From the NCBI GenBank assembly GCA_021234155.1, contig JAJEKV010000041.1, positions 9,064,917 to 9,128,916 of the forward strand: DNA of 64,000 nucleotides, written 5' to 3'. The DNA comes from Isoetes taiwanensis. Its lineage: Eukaryota; Streptophyta; Lycopodiopsida; Isoetales; Isoetaceae. Under the pieces are notes generated by a model. That model had not been told where the DNA came from. It made no database searches and worked only from the letters and a program-made list of their open reading frames with translations. Made by a program: the position numbers and the translations under genes. Shown in pieces: positions 30,797-42,836 of the stretch; position 1 is the first letter of the stretch, and every line of letters starts with the position of its first letter.

Positions 30797-33735
30797 TCTT
30801 GTGAAGGGAGTCTCCGAAGGTATATATGCTTTGGTGCATTTTCTCTTGCGTATCACGGCGTCATCTTTTTGCATCATCCCGCCAAGATTTCACCTTTTTT
30901 TCGAGACCCGGATTTTTATCCGTGCTTTTCTTTGTGTTTATGCTCCGGAAATTCATAATTAATGCATGGGGCGGGGAAAAATCCTGGTTTTCAGCCAGCT
31001 GGCTTGTCAAGTGGCCCCGAGTATAGGAAAATCCCGGTATTTCCGGATGAGTTTTAGACCCTCGATTTTTTATTGGGATGGCCGCGGTTGGCCTGACAAG
31101 GTTTAGACCACGTTTTTGATTTTGGGGCATGGAGGAGGCCCCTGATTGGCGATCCGACCTCGCCCGGCGTCGTCCGACGGGCGAAATTACCCTAGGGGAC
31201 AAGTTCCACGGCGAGAGTTTTCCCGGGGGATCAATCACTTACCCCTCACTAGGAGGTATTCAAATCCACCTCCATGCCAATTGACTACAAGTGTGTAGTA
31301 AACGACCTACTTTGGCGTTTCTTGGAGAGGGGTGGTCTTACGCCCCTAAACTTGGTCCCCTAGGTAATGGGGATGTTCCGGGTCCATTGGCGAGTCGGTT
31401 CTCGGTTCGGAGTGGGGCTCCAGCCCGATCCCTCACCCCGGCTTGGACTAGCTGCGAGAACAAGATACTTGGGGTTCACCACGAGGCCCCGGTAGAAGAT
31501 TGAAGTGAGAATAGCAAAGACTAGGGATCTGCTAGGTGGTATACATGTGACCACGGAGAAGCAAAGCTAGCTCCACTACCTAGTAGGGCGTTACTGGGCC
31601 GGTGGTCTCCTAAAGGGGGTTGGCTCGGGCTTCGTCTCATGCCTCTGCTTGTGCTTCTATTGGCGATGCATTTTCTCTTTGCGTGTGCGGCGTCATGCTG
31701 CACATCCCGCCAAGATTTCACTTTTTTTCGAGACCCGAATTTTTTATCTCATGCTTTTCTTTGTGTTTATGCTCGGAAATTCATAATTAATGCATGGGGC
31801 GGGGAAAAATCCTGGTTTTAGCCAGCTGGCTTGTCAAGTGGCCCCGAGTATAGGAAAATCCCCCCGATTTCCGGATGAGTTTTAGACCCTCGATTTTTGA
31901 TTGGGATGGCCACCGCTTGGCCTTGACAGGTTTAGACCACGTTTTTCGATTTTGGGGCATGGAGGAGGCCCCGGATTGGCGATCCGACCTGCAAGGTCGT
32001 CGGAACGGCGAAATTACCCTAGGGGACAAGTTCCACGGCGAGTTTTTCCTGGGGATCAATCACTTACCCCTCACTAGGAGGTATTCAAAGATCCACCTCC
32101 ATGCCAATTGACTACAAGTGTGTAGTAAAACGACCTACTTTGGCGTTTCTTGAAGAGGGGTGGTCTTCTGCCCACGAAACTTGGTCCCCTAGGTAATGGG
32201 GATGTTCCGGTCCATTGGCGGAGCCGGTTCTCCGATTCCCGAGTGGGGTCCAGCCGATCCCTCAGCCCCGGCTTGGATTAGCCTGCAAGAACAAGATACT
32301 TGGGGTTCATCCTGAGGCCCTGGTAGAAGATTGAAGTGACAATAGGAGCACTAGGACTGCTAGGTGGTATACATGTGACCACGGAAGAAAAAAGCTAGCT
32401 CCACCGCCAAGTGGGGCGTTCACCCACCCGGTGGCCTCCGAAAGGGGGTTGGCTCGGAAGCTCGTCTCATGCCTCTGCTTATGCTTCTATTGTCGGTGCA
32501 TTTTTTCTTGCGTGTGCAGCGTCATGTTGCATATCCTGCCAAGATTTCACCTTTTTTCGAGACCCGGATTTTTATCTGTGTTTTTTTTGTGTTTATGCTC
32601 CGGAAATTCATAATTAATGCATGGGGCGGGGAAAAATCCTGATTTTCAGCCAGCTGGCTTGCCAAGTGGTCATGAGCGTCTGAGAAAATCCCCCCATTTT
32701 CGGGCGAGCTTTAGACCCTCGATTTTTATTGGGATGGCCACCGCTTGGCCGGACGGGTTTAGACCACGTTTTTCGATTTTGGGGCATGGAGGAGGCCCCG
32801 GATTGGCGATCCGACCTCTCCACATCGTCTAGAACGCCGAAATTACCCTAGAGGACAAGTTCCACTACCAGTTTTCCCAGGGGATCAATCACTTACCCCC
32901 CACTAGGAGGTATTCAACATCCACCTCCATGCCAATTGACTACAAGTGTGTAGTAAACGACCTACTTTGGCGTTTCTTGGAGAAGGGGTGGTCTTCTGCC
33001 CACGAAACTTGGTCTCCTAGGAAATGGGGATCTTCCGGGTCCATTGGCGAGCCAGTTCTCGGCCCGGAGTGGGGTCCGGCCAGGTCCCGGCCCCGGCTTG
33101 GACTAGCCTCATGAGAACAAGATACTTGGGGTCACCCCGAGGCCCCGGTAGAAGATCGAAGTGAGAATAGCAAAGACTAGGACTGCTAGGTGGTATACAT
33201 GTGACCACGAAGAAGCAAAGCTAGCTCCACCGCCCGATGGGGCGTTCTGACGACACGGTGGCCTCCTGGAAGGGGTTGGCTCGAAGCTTCGTCTCATGCC
33301 TCTGCTTTGTGCTTCTATTGACAAAGGTTTTTCTCTTTGCGTGTGCAACGCCATGCTGCACATCCCGCCAAGATTTTACCTTTTTCGAGACCGGATTTTT
33401 ATCCGTGCTTTTCTTTGTGTTTATGATCCGAAAATTCATGATTAATGCATGGGGCGGAAAAATCATGGTTTTCAGCCAGCTGGCTTGCCAAGTGGCCCCG
33501 AAAGTCTGAGAAAAATCCCGGTATTTCGGGTGAGCTTTAGACCCTCGATTTTTGATTGGGATGGCCACCGCTGGCCTCCCGAGGGTTTAGACCACGTTTT
33601 TTATTTTGGGGCATGGAGGAGGCCCCGGATTGGCGATCCGACCTCTCCATGTCATCTGGAACGCCGAAATTACCCTAGAGTTCAAGTTCCACGGCCCTCT
33701 TGATCAGAGGAGCATCCCCAGAATGTAAATCCTAC
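30797..33735 (+). repeat. Tandem array of ~828-bp units (about 3.5 copies)
   Basis: The landmark AATTCATAATTAATGCATGG is at about 30949, 31778, 32605 and 33433, giving steps of 829, 827 and 828 bp. Other landmarks are CAATTGACTACAAGTGTG, TTTGGCGTTTCTTGGAGA and AACTTGGTCCCCTAGG. Units differ by scattered indels, so no frame survives. The units are homologous to those at 34655-36693 (opposite strand) and 47640-50890. Confidence 0.92.
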
Positions 33736-33739
33736 CAAA

Positions 33740-34235
33740 CCCTAGGCTCTGGGGACCATGCCCGGAGATGGGGTCAAATCCCCTACTTGGCAAAGATGTT
33801 TTCCAGAACTCCCCTTCACCGGAAAGGGGCTTGTGAAGGGAGTCTCCGAAGGTATGCTTGACCGAAATTTTGGCTTTGTCTCCCGGTGCCATGAGGGTAA
33901 TCCAAAGACGGGTATTCCACGTCGGATCCTCGGGCCCTTCGGGTCATCGAGCATCCCAGAATGTAAACCCTATCAAACCCTAGGGTTTGCTAGGGTTTAC
34001 ATCTCGAAAGGCCAAGACGGAGACTCACACATCCCAAACTTTGCATGGAGTTCTCTCAGGTATGCTCTGGGGACCATGCCCGAGATGGGGTCGAATCCCC
34101 TGCTAAAGAAGATGCTTTTCCGCACTCCCCTTCACTGGAAAGGGGCTTGTGAGTTCTCCAAGATCCTTCTATTCTATCCCTTGCCAAACTCCTCTACAAA
34201 AATTTCAAAGGTTATCATATTTCTTGCATAAAGTC
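33740..34235 (+). repeat. Imperfect ~320-bp duplication with telomere-like box
   Basis: CTGGGGACCATGCCCG then AGATGGGGTC recurs at ~33748 and ~34068, each followed by CCCCTTCAC.GGAAAGGGGC. A palindromic AAACCCTAGGGTTT lies near 33975-33988. The phrase GTGAAGGGAGTCTCCGAAGG also occurs at 30800, at the other side of the 828-bp array. Confidence 0.75.
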
Positions 34236-34369
34236 CTAGTCACGTCACCACCATCTAGCCATGTCACCCAAAATTTGCCAACATCACCCAATGAAAAGAC
34301 CAAAGATGGACATCTTTTCATTTTTGGCCTAGTCAAAACTTGGCCTTGCTTACTTGACATGCCATGTCA

Positions 34370-34550
34370 CCACTTGGAGTGCCTAGGTGGCATGCTTGAG
34401 CCTAGGTGGCATGTTGGAGCCACCTTGGCATGTTGGAGCCTAGGTGGCATGTTGGAGCCTAGGTGGCATGCTAGAGCTCACGAGGCATGTTGGAGCCTAG
34501 TTGGCATGTTGGAGCCCTCACGGCATGTTGAAGCCTAGGTGGCATGTTGG
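34370..34550 (-). repeat. ~20-bp minisatellite, inverted array
   Basis: About nine units of TTGGAGCCTAGGTGGCATG, the exact inverse of the array at 30055-30620. With the inverted unique flank at 34235-34340 this makes a large inverted repeat around the 828-bp array. Confidence 0.9.
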
Positions 34551-34654
34551 ACTTAGACGATTTGCATTAAGAATTAGAGATGTAATTGTTGGAGCCATTG
34601 GCGATCCCGAATCATTCCAAAAATATTTGCTACTACAAAATGTGTTCTTGACTT

Positions 34655-36693
34655 CTAATTGCGACACTGGGAGCTCGGTAAATCCAAACCCCATTTCGCA
34701 CGGGGTTTATTGCTTCGGTTTTCAATCTGCAGCTTCTTCGACCATGTCTCAAGTGCAACTGAATAAAACTCGACCTCCATAACGTAAACCCTACAATATC
34801 CTAGCAACCCACAGGGTTTGTGTTTTGGAGGCCCTACCCTGGTCAGATTGGACCAGGATCTTGCACAATGTCATGAGGTAGTGGGAGGGCGTTGACGCCA
34901 GAAGATGGAGCCCTAAAACCTTCCAGAAGAAGTTTGACCCAAAGGTCCTCTCTCTCGAGGGTCCCCGCCACGGCGGGCGGGCAACTCTCCCACCCCGAAC
35001 GTGGATCCGACTGCCAACGGACTCGAAACATCGACATTATCCTGGAGACCAAGTTTCGTGGGCAGAAGACTACCCCTGCTCTCGGAAGCGCCAAAGTAGC
35101 TCATGACCAACACGTTCATAGTGAATTGCCCTTAGCGGAGGGTGCAGAATACTGCCATGTAGAGGGTTCGTGTTTCTTTTGCTGCAAAAAATGACCGCGT
35201 AACTTGGTCCCTAGGGTAATTTCGCTGTTTCGGACGACATGGCGAAGTCAAATCTCCATTCCGGGGCCTTTGTACTGCCCGAACGACAAAACACTTGGTT
35301 TTCTACACCGTCGACTGCAGGACACTTTGCGGTTTTATATGTTCTCCCGGACAGATCTTGAATTTTTTTGAGCCTACTCGAAGCAAGTTACTTGAATGGA
35401 GAATTCAACGGTCGGATAGGGAAACCGGGTTCCAGGAAGGGAGGCATTGGCATTTGCCCTCCCGGAGGAGCACTGGTAGGAAAGCCTGCCTCGGTAAATC
35501 CAAACCCCATTTCGTCAGTTTCTATTGCTTCTTGTTTTCAACTGCAGCTTCTCGACCATGTCTCAAGTGCAACTGAATAAAACTCGACCTCCATAACGTA
35601 AACCCTACAATAACCTAGCAACCCACAGGGTTTGCGTTTTGGAGGCCATACCCTGGTCAGATTGGACCAGGATCTTGCACAATGTCATGAGGTAGTGGGA
35701 GGGCATTGACGCCAGAAGATGGATCCCTAAAACCTTCCAGAAGAGGTTCGTCCCAAAGGTCCTCTCTGGAAGGTCCTTGGCCAAGGACGGGCAACTCTCC
35801 CACCCCGGAACTGTGATCTGACTCTGCCAACGGACTCGAAACATCGACATTACCCTGGAGACCAAGTTTCGTGTGCAGAAGACCACCCCTGCTCCCGGAT
35901 GCGCCAAAGTAGCTCATGTCCAACACGTTCGTAGTGAATTGGCCTTAGCGGAGGGTGCAGAATACTGCCATGTAGAGGGTTCGTGTTTCTTTTGCTGCAA
36001 AAAATGACCGCGTAACTTGGTCCCTAGGGTAATTTCGCTGTTTCGAACGACATGGCGAAGTCAAATCTCCATTCCGGGGCCTTTGTACTGCCCGAACGAC
36101 AAAACACTTGGTTTTCTACACCGTCGACTGCAGGACACTTTGCGGTTTTATATGTTCTCCCGGACAGATCTTGAATTTTTTTGAGCCTGCTCCAGGCAAG
36201 TTACTTGAATGGAGAATTCAACGGTCGGATAGGGAAACCGGGTTCCGGGAAGGGAGGCATTGGCATTTGCCCTCCCGGAGGAGCACTGGTAGGAAAGCCT
36301 GCCTCGGTAAATCCAAACCCCATTTCGTCAGTTTCTATTGCTTCTGGTTTTCAACTGCAGCCTCTCGACCATGTCTCAAGTGCAACTGAATAAAACTCGA
36401 CCTCCATAACGTAAACCCTACAATAACCTAGCAACCCACAGGGTTTGCGTTTTGGAGGCCATACCCTGGTCAGATTGGACCAGGATCTTGCACAATGTCA
36501 TGAGGTAGTGGGAGGGCGTTGACGCCAGAAGACGGAGCCCTAAAACCTTCCAGAAGAAGTTCGTCCCAAAGGTCCTCTCTGGAAGGTCTTTGGCCACGGA
36601 CGGGCAACTCTCCCACCCCGGAACTGTGATCTGACTCTGCCAACGGACTCGAAACATCGACATTACCCTGGAGACCAAGTTTCGTGGGCAGAA
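34655..36693 (-). repeat. Tandem array of ~813-bp units, opposite orientation
   Basis: The landmark AACCCTACAATA.CCTAGCAA is at 34786, 35598 and 36412, giving steps of 812-813 bp. Units 2 and 3 are nearly identical. On the minus strand the unit contains TTTGGCGCTTCC, CGAAACTTGGTCTCC and GAGTCCGTTGGC, the same order as in the 828-bp units. The array ends abruptly at ~36693 inside a unit, where the minisatellite begins. Confidence 0.9.
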
Positions 36694-37312
36694 GGCCACC
36701 TACGCTCCAACATGCCACCACATATGGCTTCAACATGCCACGTAGGCTCCATGGGTCAAACATGCCACGTAGGCTCCATGGGTCAAACATGCCACCTAGG
36801 CCCAACATGCCACGTGGCTCCAACATGCCACGTGAGCTCCAACATGCCAAGTTGGCTCCAACGTGCCACCTAGGCTCAAGCATGCCAAGGTGGCTCAAAT
36901 ATGCCACCTAGGCTCCAACATGCCACCAAGGCTTCAACATACCACGTAGGCTCCAACATGCCAACTAGGCTCCAACATGCCTCGTGAGCTCTAGCATGCC
37001 ACCTAGGCTCCAACGTGCCACCTTGGCTCCAACATGCCACGTGGGCTCCAACATGCCACCTGGGCATGTTTGAGCCTAGGTGGCATGTTGGAGCCTAGGT
37101 GGCATGTTGGAACCCATGTGGCATGTTTGAGCCACCTTGGCATGTTGAGCTGAGTGGCATGTTTGAGCCACCTCGACATGTCGGACCCTAGGTGGCATGT
37201 TGGAGTCTACTGTCATGTTGCCTAGGTGGCATGTTGGAGCCTAGGTGGCGTGCTTGAGCCACCTTGGCATGTTTGAGCCTAGGTGGCACGTTGGAGACCG
37301 CATGGCATGTTT
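36694..37312. repeat. Head-to-head minisatellite arrays forming a giant foldback
   Basis: From 36694 to ~37066 the units read CATGCCACCTAGGCTCCAA; from ~37067 to 37312 they read TTGGAGCCTAGGTGGCATG. The two orientations meet with essentially no spacer. A transcript through here could fold into a stem of about 240 bp. Confidence 0.92.
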
Positions 37313-37984
37313 GAGTTAATATGAACTCTAAATTAGCATTCAAATTTAAGTTGTTAATATTTATCTACAAACATGCATAATAAAGGTCTGCTAACATATG
37401 AAGCAGTTTGTTTAACGTCTGGCGCCAACATTTTTGCCCAACATATGTCTAATCTATGCCCAACTACTAGAGAACCACAATCTCGCCCTTTCCATAAGAT
37501 CAAGGTTATTATTTTGGAGTGACCTAGTACTTGGGCAATCAAATTCCATAGCGATAAACAACTCCCCTTTGTGAATAGATTTAAGCCAAGGCAGGACCAC
37601 TTAACGCCTGACCACAACAACTGGGCAAAGCTATCTAACCCAAAAGTTCTTTTTTTCAAACACTATCACAAGCACCTATAATGCGTCTAGCCAACGAGTC
37701 AAAATAATGCTCTAACTCCTGCTACGGTAACACCCGATAATCTGAGCACGTTTGTCGTGAACATTATATATGCTGAAAATTAAAATAATGCTTTTGCCAC
37801 GCGTAAAAAATGAAATAATACTATACTATTGTATTCAACGGCCAAGATAAATAGCAAAATCCTGATCTCTGTAATGTTTTTGGCTCTTAGAATGAACGGT
37901 GGAGATTTGCAAAGAGATCAACGTGAGAGATTGTGATCCGAGTCCTTTAACGTGATTGGCTCCTTCATCAACGGCATTTCCCTC

Positions 37985-38760
37985 CCCCCTTTTTTTTCTT
38001 TCCCGCCCTTTGCCATGGCGATGGCAAATCCGGCAGTGGCACAACCTCTCTTTTCGTCTATCCACCCCAAACCTGATCCTCTACCTTTCATCATTTCGCA
38101 GTCCCTAATCTGGCTTCTTCCTCTGAAGCGCCAGCTATGGCGTCTCGGCAGCTGCAAAGGCTGGGGCATTGGCCGCCTTAAGCCCTCTTAACTTTCATCT
38201 TTGGCGCCACAGTAAGAGGTTTCTTGCCACAGTAAGAGGTTTTCTGCCACAGTAAGATATTTCATATCCGTCATTGCCACAGTAAGAGGTTTCCTGATCA
38301 GACAAGCTTCAAAAGTAAGAGAATGCAGAACCGATTCTTTTGTATTGCCTTTGTTTCTTATTTTTACTTTGTTCTTCTTGTTTTGTGCAGAAGCCTGGTG
38401 AGCCCAAGGTGTCTGCGATTCCCTTGCTAGTTTGTGGGACTAGTAGCAAGAGTACAATGGAAGGTCCTTTCATACATGTTGCTGGCAAAGCCACCGTGGC
38501 TGAGGTAGAGATTCATAGTATTTTGTTCCATTCTGCTCTTTTTTTTAAGGATTTTCCTACAAATCATTCTTGAGTCTTGCCATTCTTGTTTCATCAGAAG
38601 GCTGGCCATTCTTATTGGGTCTTGCCAGAAAGCTTCTGCCACAAGTCTTTTCCTCTCTTGTTGTACCAGAAGGATTGTTAGAAGAAGGATTGTTGGACAA
38701 GCATATTTGGTTTGTCTCTGGTGGTTTCCTTATTGAGGCCAGAATAGCCATACCCTGAAC
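37985..38760 (+). pseudogene. Captured host gene fragment inside the CACTA-like element
   Basis: A Met-led frame, MAMANPAVAQPLFSSIHPKP, at 38014-38188 resembles the start of an organelle-targeted protein. At 38389 a T-rich tract ending TTTTGTGCAG leads into KPGEPKVSAIPLLVCGTSSK and MEGPFIHVAGKATVAEVE, which reads as an exon up to a possible donor near 38505. Further short coding-like frames continue to 38758. I do not recognise the protein. Codon-like composition and an intron-exon boundary in an otherwise non-coding element suggest gene capture. Confidence 0.4.
38209..38300 (+). repeat. Short tandem repeat, four units of GCCACAGTAAGAGGTTTC
   Basis: Units start near 38209, 38227, 38247 and 38277; the third is altered and followed by a 12-bp insertion. 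Confidence 0.85.
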
Positions 38761-38769
38761 TGCCTTTTA

Positions 38770-39900
38770 TCACAACAAAAGCTGATCTTTGGTACTGGAG
38801 TATAAGCCAGAAGCTGATCTGTAGTACTGGAGTCTAAAATGGAGTGTAAAACGGACTGCAAACGTGATCTGGAAGTAATCTCTGGTTTCATTTGTTAAAT
38901 GTTAAATTTATAAAGGTATGAATGTAAATTTAATTGTTTATTTTGCATAGTTTATTCTTTACACCGTTGTGCATTCACCTTTTAGTTTTAAGTGTCCACT
39001 TTTGCACCATTGGAACTTAGCACAAGAACTTAGTATGTATAAATGAGAATGGAGACAACATAATAATATATTATTGCCTTATGGACTTGTTTGGGTTCGA
39101 TTCCCAAAAAAGGCTTTCTTTTTACAATAAAAATATCATTACAAAATTCATAATATATTAGCTTTTAAATTGTGGTCTATAGTAATTTTTCTTAAATTTG
39201 TGCCATGTGTCGACATTTGATTTGTTAGAAGATATATTAGAAACAATACTTTGTTTTTTCTACGTGTAATAATAATTTTTTTTATTTTAAAAGTATGCCA
39301 CGTGTCCATATTTGATTAGCTAGAATAATATTTTTTTATTTAAAAGTATGCCACGTGTCAATATCTCATTAGTTAAACAACCACATTAAAAACTCACGTT
39401 TTTTCTACGTGTTATAATATTACTTTTTACATGTTCTTATTTTAGGAAAACAATAGCTAGATTTCAATAACACATGTAGTGTTTCGTAAATTAAAAAAAG
39501 GCCATGCGTGGTTTTCTTAATTTTGCAAAAACAACATTTGAAACGACGTGTCCATATTGAGAAAAAGAACATTTGAAAACATTATTTTTCTATTTCATAC
39601 GTGTTCTTTTTTTATAGTTCTTTATTTCTAGTGTTGTAATTTAGTTTTTCAAGTGTAGTAAAATTAAAATCTACGCGTGCTATTTTAAAGATAAACAACG
39701 TATGGTTTTATAAAAAACAACAGCGAAGAAAAAAAGTACACGTTGACAAAAATTTAAAAAAACTATATCAATTTTTTCTACGCGTGGATTTTTCTGTCAA
39801 AAGACCACCGTGGGAAATTTTTGCCAAAAACCACTGTCTCTTTGTGCAAATCCGGATAAACGGGCCACGTGGACTTTTGGGGCCATTTTGCTGTTGTTTT
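38770..39900. other. Right subterminal region of the CACTA-like element
   Basis: AT-rich with repeated CCACGTGTC, CTACGTGT and CTACGCGTG motifs, the inverse counterparts of the ACATGTC motifs on the left side. No gene. Confidence 0.6.
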
Positions 39901-42589
39901 TGGCATAAAACAACACTTCCGTACAACTAAAAAACAACTGTGGACCAAAAATTGGGGTCAGTGTGTATGAGGATCAATGCATAGATAAAAAGATGCACTT
40001 AAAAGGTAGAAGCCATTGAAAGAAATGGGTCTACAAGGATCAATGCGCATAGATAAGGGGCTGATGGGAAACATGAAGCAAGTGGTAGAACAGGGTAAGA
40101 GAAACAATTAAGGAGGTCCAAAATACCAGAACAAGGGAGTACATCAAGTGTTGAATGAAGTAACAAAAAACAAAGGGAAACAGAATAATGGAACAAACAC
40201 GACATACAAGGCAAGGAAAAGTGTCGGAGTCCCGAAATAATAAAAACATCACGGGAAAAGAACTATGCTAGAGTACCAGACCAAGGAAACGCATCAAGTG
40301 AAGAAATGGAACAATGCAGCGAAAAATGAACAAGGAACTACCAGGATAAGAATAAATAAATCTACGAATACGACAAAACAACCACAACAATAAAGACCTG
40401 ACCAAATTAGTGCAATAAAGAATATCACCGCATAAAAAATAGAGCGATCAAAAATTGAACACCACGTCCAAAGATAACAACTGAGGTAGCAATGGCACTA
40501 AATGTATGGACGGTGATGTCATATAGCCCTAGAGTCAATCAGAATAATGGAAACAGGGAATAATAGAAACGACGAGAAAAATAAAAGACACATGACAAAT
40601 GAAATCAGCACACTCAAATCTCGAAATCAAGCAATACCATGGAAAAGAGAAACTCCAAAGCTAGTTTCGGAAGAGAGTGGGCAAAGGTAATCTAGAAAGA
40701 GAAATGAAAAAGCAACCACCAAAGGAAGCCATCACCTTCTGAAAAAATCAAATGTATTTATCACGGCCTTCTCCATCCGAATCTCAAAAAACGAACAAAA
40801 TAGATCCATTTGCACATTTAAAACACTAGCAATCATACCATGACTCCCTAATAGAAAGATAAAGAAAAACGGACATGCAGCCAAAAGTAAAACTATATAG
40901 AGCTGGCAAGTAGAAAATCACAGATGTACAAGCTCTCGAACCAATATCCCCAAGCTATAAATCATGAGCCAAAAAGATAAATGCACAACACCAAGAATGG
41001 ATAACGAAGCAACAAAAGAACGTTGAAGGAAGAATATGAACAAAGACATAATACAAGTGCCAATGGGGCAAAAGGGACTAATGAATAACTCAACAAGTGG
41101 GGCATGTAAGATATAATGGTGTCCAAGGCCCATCATATATCAACAAAAGCAGTAGAGAAAGCCGAACAACAAGAGTAAATTTAGGCCAATGAAACAAATG
41201 GTGCGGGAACTAACAAACTGAAAAACAAGTCCATATGGCAATCAAGAATAATGGAACCAATGACAACCCTAGACAAAGCAACATAGGGAGAGCAAATGGA
41301 ATAGGCTAGGCAAAATGGAACAAATAGAATATTAGCCAATGGGACAAAGAGTTCCAATGAGACAAGGATAAGCAAAATGAACTGGGACAAATAGACTCAA
41401 AGTGATAAATTGCAAAATCGAAAGCACTAAAAACTCGACCAATGTAGAGACGAAAACATCCACAAGAAGCAAACATAACCATTAGAAGAGATCAAAGCTG
41501 GCAATATATAACAAGCTTCGTATGGCAAGGCTAAGAATCTACCACAATGCAACGAAACAAAGAGCAATAAAAGTTATGGATTGCAACTTGTAATATATCG
41601 CACTTCTGATGGCAAGAATAAGACTTTACCACAACCCAATGAAAAACCAGTAATTAAAATGGAGAAGATACCACGACCGAGACCAGATAATATAGCAAAA
41701 AACACAAGCAGCCTAGATGGAGTATCATGATGCCGTGGGGTGAATCGAAGTACAAAAAAGATCCATAGAAAATCGGCAGGTGAACCTTCGGAAGACAAAA
41801 TATCATATACCAAGGCAGTTGAATGAAAATGTGAATACAACAATATATCTTGCCAAAAACTAACGAAAGACATTGATGGACAAAAAAAAAAAAAAAAAAA
41901 AAAAAAAACATTCTATGGATAATCAATAAGGTGATGCCTTGCCTTTAGTATAAGGATTAAAAACGCCTCAAAATAGGACTAAACTCATCTGGATCTCCAC
42001 AACGACAAAGAAAAGCCCAAGTAGACCATACATGGCACTCGAAGGACCAACATTCGAAAAATGAATTAAACCAATGCCTAGTCAAAATTGACGCGCCAAA
42101 TGAATGAAATGAGAAAACAAACCATACCTAGGTTGCGCTCGAAAAAATCCACAAAGAATTGGCATGCAGACACTAGGAAGATGAAATATCATATACCAAA
42201 GGCAAGAAACGATAATATGTCTCGCAAAAGACATTTTATAAAAATGAACAAGAAAACATATTCTGGACGAGAAACAATAAGGATAAGAGATGTCAACCCA
42301 TTACTATAAGGATTAAAGCCTAGACCTTTACAAAAGAAACATTTTAAAATAGGACATAGTCATATGGATCTCTACAACCACAAAGAAGGCCTGACTAGAC
42401 CATACATGAAATGTAATACTGTGATCCATGTCTATCCAACAACATCTACTAAATTTACCTCCAAACAATTTAAAAAAGGAAGATAAATTTTGGTGTAATT
42501 CAAGATATATGTAGTAACTCAAGCAATCCACAAATCTAAAGATAAAAACTCCCCAAAACAATCACAATGAAAAATAAAAATGTCCCTGA

Positions 42590-42836
42590 ACCATTGAATC
42601 CGAAACCACATTTCATTCGAAGTTTGAATCTATGAAAAACTGACTCTAAATCATTAAATCGGAAAAATCGTTTCATCCAAAGTTTGAACCCATGACCATT
42701 CAAATTGACTCTAAATCATTAAATCGAAAAAATCGTTTCATCCAAAGTTTGAACCCATGACCATTCAAATTGACTCTAAATCATTAAATCGGAAAAATCG
42801 TTTCATCCGAAGTTTGAACCCATGACCATAAAATGA
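42590..42836 (+). repeat. 65-bp tandem repeat, about 3.8 units
   Basis: TGACTCTAAATCATTAAATC is at 42641, 42706 and 42771 (exact 65-bp steps), with a diverged unit at the left. Units 2 and 3 are almost identical. Confidence 0.92.

Larger units (their letters stand above)
29283..39965. mobile_element. 10.7-kb CACTA-like non-autonomous transposon
   Basis: The ends are inverted: CACACTCACCCC then TTTTTGGTCCACTGTTG on the left, and on the right (read inward) CACACTGACCCC then TTTTTGGTCCACAGTTG, 27 of 31 positions alike. It is flanked by 3-bp TAT (29280-29282 and 39966-39968), the target-duplication size of the CACTA superfamily. Both subterminal regions are full of ACATGT/ACGTGT-type motifs in opposite orientation. 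The same purine-rich element continues on both sides. No transposase is present. The interior holds inverted minisatellite arrays, 828- and 813-bp tandem units and captured exons. Confidence 0.75.

Noticed and set aside
33975-33988. AAACCCTAGGGTTT, telomere-like box
   Set aside because: A single palindrome and a few nearby half copies, not an interstitial telomere array; common in plant promoters and repeats.
39085-39120. GGTTCGATTCCC, a perfect tRNA B-box, followed by a T run
   Set aside because: No A-box or cloverleaf can be formed upstream; no SINE body matches. Kept as chance.
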